Assembly (NCBI GenBank): GCA_026989275.1
Contig: JALSJQ010000040.1
Span: 1 to 64,000 of the forward strand
DNA: 64,000 bases
Direction: 5' to 3'
DNA from: Albidovulum sp.
Lineage (GTDB): Bacteria > Pseudomonadota > Alphaproteobacteria > Rhodobacterales > Rhodobacteraceae
Each line of letters opens with the position of its first letter. The stretch's first letter is position 1. Shown here piece after piece: positions 58,159 through 64,000 of the stretch. The notes under the pieces are model-generated. The model saw nothing but the letters and a program-made list of their open reading frames with translations. It was not told the DNA's origin and did no database searches. Made by a program: the position numbers and the translations under genes.

Positions 58159-59461
58159 GGACACCTCCGGAAACACCTTGATTGAACGCATGATCGGCGA
58201 TCTGGCGTGATTCTGCTGTGCTTCCTGCTGGTTTCATTGTCGTCGCTGCCCCGTTGGCTGGAGGCAGGCGGTCTTTTTGCGGTGTTTGTGCCTCAAGCAG
58301 GCGCACCTCTCCTCTCAAGCCAGCACCAGCGCTTCATGTTGTAGGCCATGTCGGCAAGAGTGATCATGGCCTCGGCACGCTTGATCCCGATGGTTCGGAT
58401 GAACAGGCGCATGCGCGCCTTCTGTTCGGCAAACACATGCTCCACCTTCGCCCGGATACGCGATTTCGTGCGGTTGCCGCGGGCCATGGGTGCCGGCATC
58501 GGCCTGCCACGCGGTTTCTTGTGATGAATGCGGCTGACCTTGCCCACCCGCTCCAGGTATTCCTCGTTGGCCTTTGAACGATAGGCCGTGTCCGCCCACA
58601 CCTCGGAAGCCGTGTTGTTCGGGTCGATCAGTCCTTCCCGCAACCGCGCGCCATCATGTGCCGCCGCATCCGTTACTTTCATCTTCCGAATAAGGCCATG
58701 ACGCCGGTCGATACTGATATGGCTCTTGTACCCAAAGGCCGGAATGAGCAGCCCTTCCTGCTCCCTGCCGTCTTCATCAAGCCGCACCCGACCGCGTTTC
58801 AGTGTCCAGCGCGCATCCATGTCCTTCTGACGCAACTTGTGCGGCTTGTCCTGCCAGGCCTTCGGAACACGGCCAGCCTTGATGTCGGCCCTTTCCTCTT
58901 TCGTATTGCGCTGCTTCGGCGCTTCCACAATGCTGGCATCCACGATCTGCCCACCCATCGCCGGATATCCCGCCTGCTCGATCGCCGCATTCAGTCGCTC
59001 GAACAACTTCTCGAGCGCACCGGCGGCAATCAGCGTCTCGCGGAAATCCCACAGCGTGTTCTCGTCCGGAACCGCATCGCCGGGCCCAAGACCGCAAAAC
59101 CGCATCCAGCTCAACCGGTCGCGCACAAGATACGACGTCTGCGCCAGCGACAGCCCATGCAGCGCCTGCAACACCAGCATCTTGAACTTCAACACCGGAT
59201 CGTAAGGTGGTCGCCCACCAGGTCCGCGCCGTTTGCGACCGCGCCGCAACGCCCGCAGCAGAATGGGCCGGAACATCTCGAAGTCCACCGTCGCAGCCAG
59301 CTTCTCCAAAGGATCACCCTCTCGCGAGAGCTCCTCCAGACGCTGCTCGAAATCCCAGAAACCACGCTGCCCCGTCATGCCCACACCTCCGGCGATTCAG
59401 ATTCCCTTCTCACCAGAATGAATCACATCTCGCTCAAATGGGGCAGTTTCCGGAGGTGTCC
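58159..59461. mobile_element. Complete IS5-family insertion sequence, 1303 bp
   Basis: The element is bounded by perfect 16-base terminal inverted repeats, GGACACCTCCGGAAAC at 58159-58174 and its complement at 59446-59461, and flanked by GATT direct repeats. It carries one transposase gene on the minus strand with all catalytic residues. The repeats, single DDE transposase and 4-base duplication fit the IS5 family. It sits between holA and paaE and interrupts no recognisable gene. Confidence 0.9.
58293..59378 (-). CDS. IS5-family transposase
   Basis: A 361-residue DDE transposase with the N-terminal DUF772-type domain (FEMFRPILLRALRRGRK, YDPVLKFKMLVLQALHGLSL) and a catalytic DDE domain: Asp in QIVDASIVEAPKQRN, Asp in VWADTAYRSKANEEYL and Glu in RAKVEHVFAEQKARM. 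ATG 59378 has GGAGG seven bases upstream within the element's right end. No frameshift or premature stop is seen, so it may be active. Confidence 0.93.
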   Translation of the reverse strand: MTGQRGFWDFEQRLEELSREGDPLEKLAATVDFEMFRPILLRALRRGRKRRGPGGRPPYDPVLKFKMLVLQALHGLSLAQTSYLVRDRLSWMRFCGLGPGDAVPDENTLWDFRETLIAAGALEKLFERLNAAIEQAGYPAMGGQIVDASIVEAPKQRNTKEERADIKAGRVPKAWQDKPHKLRQKDMDARWTLKRGRVRLDEDGREQEGLLIPAFGYKSHISIDRRHGLIRKMKVTDAAAHDGARLREGLIDPNNTASEVWADTAYRSKANEEYLERVGKVSRIHHKKPRGRPMPAPMARGNRTKSRIRAKVEHVFAEQKARMRLFIRTIGIKRAEAMITLADMAYNMKRWCWLERRGAPA

Positions 59462-59465
59462 GATT
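59462..59465 (+). repeat. Target-site duplication, right copy (GATT)
   Basis: Matches the GATT at 58155-58158 on the other flank of the element. Confidence 0.7.
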
Positions 59466-59602
59466 CGGAACCGATTGCCGTCCGCCGAAGGCGAATCGGC
59501 CAGCTACGAGGTGTTCCCCTGCCTCATCCCCCTTCCGTTCCGAAGGAGTGCTCTTGCAAGGGGCTTCCGATGGCGAAGCGCACCCCGCCGGCGCCCGGCC
59601 GC

Positions 59603-60679
59603 TCAGGCGGCGTCGAAGTCGAGCACCAGCTTGCGGCTCGTCGGCCTGGCCTGGCAGGCAAGGGTGAACCCGGCCTCGAGCTCCCATTTCTGCAGCGAAT
59701 AGTTGACCGGCAGTTCGACATCCCCCTCGACCACCTTGCAGCGGCAGGTGCAGCACATGCCGCCCTTGCAGGAGAAGGGAAGATCCACCCCCTGATCATG
59801 GGCGGCATCGACGAGGGAAAGCGCCGGGTCGCTCAGAACGAAGCTGCGCCGGAGCCCGTCCACCACCACCTCGATCTCGACACCGTCGCGCGCCGCCTGT
59901 TCGGCGGCCTCGGAAGGCGGCATCACGGGTTCGCCCGTCGGGGTGAAGTATTCGGTGCGGATCTTTTCCTCGGCGACGCCCAGCCCTGCGAGGCTCTCCC
60001 CGAGCGTTTCGATCATCTCGCCGGGGCCGCAGAGGAAGACGGCTTCGGCTCCCTCGATGTCGATCGCACCGGCCCGGGCGAGGCGGGAGAGCTTGTCGCC
60101 GTCGATCCGGCCGTTGAGAAGCGGAATGTCCTGCGCCTCGCGCGAGAGGATGTGCACCAGGGAGAAATGATCGGTGTGGCGGTCCTTCAGCGCATCGAGC
60201 GCCTCGCGGAACATGATGGTGGCGGTGGAGCGGTTCCCGAAGACGAGATCGACCTGCCCGCCGCGTGCAAGCACCGTCGGCGCGATCGCCATCATCGGCG
60301 TGATGCCCGAGCCGGCCGCGATCAGGAGCACGCGGTTCTCGTCGCCCAGGGTGAAGCGGCCCTCGGGCGGCATCACCCGCAGCCGGTCGCCCACGGAAAG
60401 GCGTTCGTTGGCCCATGTGGAGAAGCGGCCGCCCGGCACGCGCTTGATGCCGACGGTGAGTGCCTCGACGGGGCTGCCATCGGCGGGAAGCGGCGTGGCG
60501 ATGGAATAGGAGCGGCGCACGGTCTCGCCGTCGATCTCGGCCTCGAAGGTGAGATACTGCCCCGGCCGGTAGGCGAATTCGTCCGCCAGTTCTGCCGGGA
60601 CGGTCAGTGTGACGGCGACGGCGTCGGGGGTCAGCCATTCCACCCGGCCGACCTCGAGTTCGTGAAAGCGCGGTGCCAT
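59603..60679 (-). CDS. paaE: Phenylacetyl-CoA epoxidase reductase subunit PaaE
   Basis: A 358-residue ferredoxin-NADP reductase-type electron donor for the PaaABC(E) epoxidase. The FAD-binding domain includes RRSYSIATP, the NAD(P)-binding domain GSGITPMMAI and FLCGPGEMIE, and a C-terminal plant-type 2Fe-2S ferredoxin has cysteines in FSCKGGMCCTCRCKVVEGD plus a distal Cys in LACQARP. GAGGAAGG precedes ATG 60679. Last gene of the paaABCDE operon; the rest of the phenylacetate pathway is not in the window. Confidence 0.93.
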   Translation of the reverse strand: MAPRFHELEVGRVEWLTPDAVAVTLTVPAELADEFAYRPGQYLTFEAEIDGETVRRSYSIATPLPADGSPVEALTVGIKRVPGGRFSTWANERLSVGDRLRVMPPEGRFTLGDENRVLLIAAGSGITPMMAIAPTVLARGGQVDLVFGNRSTATIMFREALDALKDRHTDHFSLVHILSREAQDIPLLNGRIDGDKLSRLARAGAIDIEGAEAVFLCGPGEMIETLGESLAGLGVAEEKIRTEYFTPTGEPVMPPSEAAEQAARDGVEIEVVVDGLRRSFVLSDPALSLVDAAHDQGVDLPFSCKGGMCCTCRCKVVEGDVELPVNYSLQKWELEAGFTLACQARPTSRKLVLDFDAA

Positions 60680-60725
60680 GGTCCTTCCTCTCTGCCTCGA
60701 TGCTGGGCGATCCGGGCGCGGAGCC

Positions 60726-61241
60726 TCAGATGCACTTGAAATGGTCGAAGGGTTCGCCGCAGGTGCGGCAACGGTAATGAGCCTTGCAGGGGGTCGAGCC
60801 GAATTCGGAGACCCTTTCCGTGTCGTCCGAGCCGCAGCGGGGGCAGGCGACGCGCCCTTCTCCGAACAGGGCGCGCTTGCCGGCCGCCCTTTCGGGCGGC
60901 GCGATACCGAAGGCCCGCAGCTTCTCCCGCCCTTCCTCGGTGATCCAGTCGGTGGTCCAGGGCGGGGAGAGCACGCGTTCGATCCGGGCCCGGAAGCCGG
61001 CCTTCTCGAGCGCGGCGGCAATGGCCGTCTCGATCAGCTGCGTGGCGGGGCAGCCCGAATAGGTCGGCGAGACGCGGGCGACGGCCACCCCGTCCTCGAG
61101 GCGCACCTCGCGCAGGATCCCCAGATCGGCCACGGTCACCACCGGTATTTCCGGGTCGGGCACCGCGGCCGCGGCCTCCCACGCCTTGCGCAGAAGAGCA
61201 TCTTCGGGGATGCGGTCGATGGTGGCGGCCTCCTGCGTCAT
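60726..61241 (-). CDS. paaD: Phenylacetyl-CoA epoxidase assembly subunit PaaD
   Basis: A 171-residue protein with an N-terminal MIP18/DUF59 domain (VPDPEIPVVTVADLGILREVRL, SPTYSGCPATQLIE) and a C-terminal zinc-ribbon-like cysteine cluster (CPRCGSDDTERVSEFGSTPC, CRTCGEPFDHFKC). PaaD is thought to help mature the iron centres of the epoxidase. It starts ten bases after paaC ends. Confidence 0.93.
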   Translation of the reverse strand: MTQEAATIDRIPEDALLRKAWEAAAAVPDPEIPVVTVADLGILREVRLEDGVAVARVSPTYSGCPATQLIETAIAAALEKAGFRARIERVLSPPWTTDWITEEGREKLRAFGIAPPERAAGKRALFGEGRVACPRCGSDDTERVSEFGSTPCKAHYRCRTCGEPFDHFKCI

Positions 61242-61251
61242 CTCCCGCTCC

Positions 61252-62031
61252 TCACCACTGCGCTCCCGGATAGGCGCGCTGGAGATACTGCAGCTCCGCA
61301 AGGAGATGGCCGAGCTCCTCCCCGTGGAAACCTTCGCGGCCGCCAAGGCGCGGATGGGGCCATTCGGGCATGGTCAGGCCGGCCCTGGCGAACACGTCGG
61401 AGACGGTTTCTTCCCATTCGGGACGGATGTCGGCACGCACGGGCAGCACCCCCTCCTCCTCGGCCGCCTGCGCGGCTTCGGAAGAGACGAAGAGCTCGTC
61501 GAGATAGGGCCGCAGCGCCTCGATGGCTCCCTGCATCCGCCGGTGGCTCTCCTCGGTGCCGTCCCCGAGGCGGATGGTCCATTCGCCGGCATGGCGCACA
61601 TGGTAGCGCATCTCCTTGAGCGCCTTGCCCGCGACGCCCTGCACCACCTCGTCCTTCGAGGCGAGAGCGCGTTCCCAGAAGGGGCGCATGAAGGCGGCGA
61701 AGAAGAGCTGCCGGGCGATGGTATGGGCGAAATCGCCGTTGGGCCGCTCGACGAGCAGCAGGTTGCGATATTCACGTTCGACCCGGAGCATGGCGAGATC
61801 GTCCTCGCTGCGGCCCTTGCCCTCGCGCTCGGCAACGGTGGCGTAGAGGGTGCGGGCCGTGCCGAGAAGGTCGAGCGCGAGATTGGTCAGGGCCAGATCC
61901 TCCTCGAGTGTCGGCGCGTGGCCGCACCATTCGCCGAGGCGCTGGGAAAGGACGAGATGATCGTCGGCCAGTTCGAGAAGGGCGAGGCGCAACGCCTCGT
62001 TCCTGTCGGCAGGCGGTCTTGCGAACACCAT
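61252..62031 (-). CDS. paaC: Phenylacetyl-CoA epoxidase structural subunit PaaC
   Basis: A 259-residue ferritin-like subunit of the PaaABCE epoxidase, homologous to PaaA but without a complete di-iron site. [37 protein letters not shown]-like sequence (GTARTLY here) and [28 protein letters not shown] are typical. ATG 62031 overlaps the paaB stop (ATGTGATGG); a GTG one codon earlier is possible. Confidence 0.93.
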   Translation of the reverse strand: [259 protein letters not shown]

Positions 62032-62318
62032 CACATGTGCCCCACTTCTTTCGGGATCTTGTAGAAGGTCGGGTGGCGGTAGATCTTGTCGGCCGTCGGG
62101 TCGAACAGCTCCTCGGCGGCATCCGGATCGGAGGCGACGATCTGCGCCGACCGCACCACCCAGATTGAGGTGCCTTCGCCGCGGCGGGTATAGACGTCGC
62201 GCGCGGCCTGCAGCGCCATCTCGGCATCCCAGGCATGGACCGAGCCGGCGTGCTTGTGGGCAAGCCCGTTGCGCGGGCGGATGAAGACCTCCCAGAGAGG
62301 CATTTCCTTCTCGCTCAT
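62031..62318 (-). CDS. paaB: Phenylacetyl-CoA epoxidase subunit PaaB
   Basis: A 95-residue subunit with the family's WEVFIRPRNGLAHKHAGSVHAWDAEMALQAARDVYTRRGE pattern and SIWVVRSAQIVASDPD. It bridges PaaA and PaaC dimers in the epoxidase. It overlaps paaC by one base and follows paaA after 88 bases. Confidence 0.94.
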   Translation of the reverse strand: MSEKEMPLWEVFIRPRNGLAHKHAGSVHAWDAEMALQAARDVYTRRGEGTSIWVVRSAQIVASDPDAAEELFDPTADKIYRHPTFYKIPKEVGHM

Positions 62319-62406
62319 GACGTGTTCCTTTCGTCCTTGTCGTCAGGCAGACGGGCGGCGCCGGACACCGCGGCCGGGGCGTCCGCCGCTGGCGGGCGGC
62401 GGTGGT

Positions 62407-63408
62407 TCACTCCGCCGCCACGGGCGTCGCTTCGCGGGCGTGCCTGGCCGCCCAGGCGGCGGACGCCTCGCGTACCCAGGCGCCTTCCTCGTGGGCCTTG
62501 CGCCTCGCTTCGAGCCGGTCGCGGTTCATCGGGCCGTATCCCCTGACCACGCGCCAGAACTCGTCCCAGTCGATCGGGCCGTGATCCCAGCCGCCGGCGC
62601 CGTCGTTCTTCTCGGGATTCCACTTCAGCTCCGGGTCGGGCACCTCGAGGCCGAGGAAATGGGCCTGCGGCACGGTGGCGTCGATGAACTTCTCGCGCAG
62701 CGCATCATTGGAGAAGCGCTTGATCTTCCACTTCATCGACTGTTCGGAATGGACCGAATCACTGTCATGGGGGCCGAACATCATCAGCGCCGGCCACCAC
62801 CAGCGATCGAGGGCGTCCTGGGCCATTTCCTTCTGCTCGGGCGTGCCGCGCACCAGGGCGAGCAGGATCTCGTATCCCTGCCGCTGGTGGAAGCTCTCCT
62901 CCTTGCAGATGCGGATCATCGCGCGCGAATAGGGGCCGTAGGAGCAGCGGCACAGGGCGATCTGGTTCATGATCGCCGCTCCGTCCACCAGCCAGCCGAT
63001 GGCGCCGATATCGGCCCAGTTGAGGGTGGGGTAGTTGAAGATCGAGGAATATTTCGCGGCGCCCGAGAGGAGCTGATCGACGAGCTCCTCGCGGCTCACG
63101 CCGAGCGTCTCGGCCGCCGAGTAGAGATAGAGGCCGTGGCCGCCCTCGTCCTGCACCTTGGCCAGAAGCGCGGCCTTGCGCTTGAGCGTCGGTGCGCGGG
63201 TGATCCAGTTGCCTTCGGGCAACATGCCGACGACCTCCGAATGGGCGTGCTGGCTGATCTGGCGGATCAGCGTGCGCCGATAGCCGGCGGGCATCGGGTC
63301 GGTCGGTTCGATCTTCTCTTCCGCATCGATGCGCTTTTGGAACGCCTCGAGGAATTCGGGCGTCTCGTCGGTCGAGGAATCGACCCCGATCAGACCTTGC
63401 GAATACAT
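62407..63408 (-). CDS. paaA: Phenylacetyl-CoA epoxidase catalytic subunit PaaA
   Basis: A 333-residue di-iron oxygenase subunit that forms the 1,2-epoxide of phenylacetyl-CoA. [47 protein letters not shown] and [14 protein letters not shown] contain the Glu/His iron ligands. GGAGG precedes ATG 63408, preferred to an ATG 11 codons upstream. A strong promoter with an inverted repeat lies just upstream (63440-63482). First gene of the paaABCDE operon. Confidence 0.95.
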   Translation of the reverse strand: MYSQGLIGVDSSTDETPEFLEAFQKRIDAEEKIEPTDPMPAGYRRTLIRQISQHAHSEVVGMLPEGNWITRAPTLKRKAALLAKVQDEGGHGLYLYSAAETLGVSREELVDQLLSGAAKYSSIFNYPTLNWADIGAIGWLVDGAAIMNQIALCRCSYGPYSRAMIRICKEESFHQRQGYEILLALVRGTPEQKEMAQDALDRWWWPALMMFGPHDSDSVHSEQSMKWKIKRFSNDALREKFIDATVPQAHFLGLEVPDPELKWNPEKNDGAGGWDHGPIDWDEFWRVVRGYGPMNRDRLEARRKAHEEGAWVREASAAWAARHAREATPVAAE

Positions 63409-63439
63409 GGAAGTCCTCCCCTGAACGGATGCTGGCGTC

Positions 63440-63482
63440 ATTATTCGTTACAAATGCAACAAGTCAAGAGCGTTTTCGTAAC
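63440..63482 (-). promoter_or_regulatory. paaA promoter framed by an inverted repeat
   Basis: On the minus strand TTGACT (63467-63462) and AATAAT (63445-63440) are separated by 16 bases, a good sigma-70-type promoter about 32 bases before the paaA start codon. GTTACGAAA (63482-63474) and TTTGTAAC (63454-63447) form an inverted repeat, one arm just upstream of the -35 and the other in the spacer. This fits repression by a TetR-type regulator such as PaaR. The stretch is unusually AT-rich for the window. Confidence 0.65.
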
Positions 63483-63539
63483 ATTTTTCGGCGCCCGGTC
63501 GTGGCGGCAGGTGGTGCCCCCTGTGCACGGGAGGGGCGC

Positions 63540-64000
63540 TCAGTATTCGATGCCGGGCTGGGCCTTGATGCCGGCGCGAAACGGGTGCTTGACGAGCTCC
63601 ATTTCGGTGACGAGATCGGCCATCTCGACGAGCTCTTCCCTGGCATTGCGCCCGGTCAGGATGACATGGGTCATCTCGGGTTTTTCCTCGGTGAGGAAGC
63701 GGACGACCTCGTTCACGTCGAGATAGTCGTAACGCAGCGCGATGTTGATCTCGTCGAGCAGGACGAGGCGGATTTCCGGGGTGCGAATCAGCTCCTTCGC
63801 CTTTTCCCAGGCGGCTTCGGCCAGCGCGATGTCGCGGCGGCGGTCCTGCGTCTCCCAGGTGAAACCTTCGCCCATGGCATGGAACCGGCACAGATCGGCG
63901 AAATGGCGCTCGATCAGCATCCGCTCCCCGGTCATCCGGGCTCCCTTGATGAACTGGACCACGGCCGAGGGCATGCCGTGGGCGATGGCGCGGAAGACCA
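63540..64000 (-). CDS. cobO: Corrinoid adenosyltransferase (CobO/BtuR), 5' end outside window
   Basis: The last 152 residues of an ATP:cob(I)alamin adenosyltransferase of the CobA/CobO/BtuR type. FRAIAHGMPSAVVQFIKGA, GEGFTWETQDRRRD, VLLDEINIALRYDYL and HVILTGRNAREELVEMADLVTEMELVKHPF cover the conserved core and the C-terminal PGIEY. The N-terminal P-loop is beyond the window. It catalyses adenosylcobalamin formation in cobalamin synthesis. Confidence 0.95.
   Translation of the reverse strand, partial: VFRAIAHGMPSAVVQFIKGARMTGERMLIERHFADLCRFHAMGEGFTWETQDRRRDIALAEAAWEKAKELIRTPEIRLVLLDEINIALRYDYLDVNEVVRFLTEEKPEMTHVILTGRNAREELVEMADLVTEMELVKHPFRAGIKAQPGIEY

Overview
The window is GC-rich chromosomal DNA from an alphaproteobacterium. 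The assignment rests on gene families typical of that class: a CcrM-type GANTC methyltransferase, a CenR-like response regulator, DUF4170, DUF2125 and DUF3576 proteins, and the pmbA-cysQ-DUF4170-waaA-lpxK order. No species is claimed. Genes are dense on both strands, usually separated by short gaps or joined by 4-base stop/start overlaps. I saw no tRNA, rRNA or CRISPR array.

Region by region. 1-8.6 kb: end of a FAD-dependent amine or amino acid oxidase-like gene, a GlcD-type FAD oxidoreductase, a lone merA with a MerR-type operator, divergent hemC and hemE, and dprA. 8.6-9.4 kb: gene-free scar with insertion sequence debris. 9.4-11.1 kb: an unusual set of envelope genes (a membrane protein with a C-terminal winged helix, a small secreted protein, and a divergent cysteine-containing secreted protein). 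11.3-16.6 kb: rnhB, ccrM, DUF3293, alkB, mutY and a DciA-like gene. 16.7-22.6 kb: a DsbA-like oxidoreductase and the lipid A/Kdo cluster with cysQ and pmbA. 22.7-30.9 kb: DUF2125, SDR, enoyl-CoA hydratase, ribA, cenR, xthA, thioredoxin-TPR, LON-domain and Trm112-like genes. 30.9-42.9 kb: UbiH-like, amidase, class I aminotransferase, ftsK, lolA, pip, ubiG, marR, nitrilase, grxC and comF. 43-48.8 kb: a degenerate methyltransferase, hemH, yciB, a DMT transporter and ftsY. 48.8-52.6 kb: a YggS gene between two copies of an approximately 200 bp direct repeat, then two porins. 53-58 kb: DUF3576 lipoprotein, leuS, lptE and holA. 58.2-59.5 kb: a complete IS5-family element. 59.6-63.4 kb: paaABCDE (phenylacetyl-CoA epoxidase), then the end of cobO.

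Functionally this is mostly housekeeping: heme synthesis (hemC, hemE, hemH), outer-membrane assembly (lpxK, waaA, lptE, lolA, porins), cell division and chromosome biology (ftsK, ftsY, ccrM, dciA-like, holA, dprA), and redox control. Aerobic catabolism is represented by alkB, paaABCDE and fatty-acid-type enzymes. The least ordinary items are the membrane winged-helix module with a divergent inverted repeat, the duplicated intergenic repeat around yggS, the orphan merA operator, the inverted repeat framing the paaA promoter, and conserved genes carrying long in-frame low-complexity insertions (dprA, comF).
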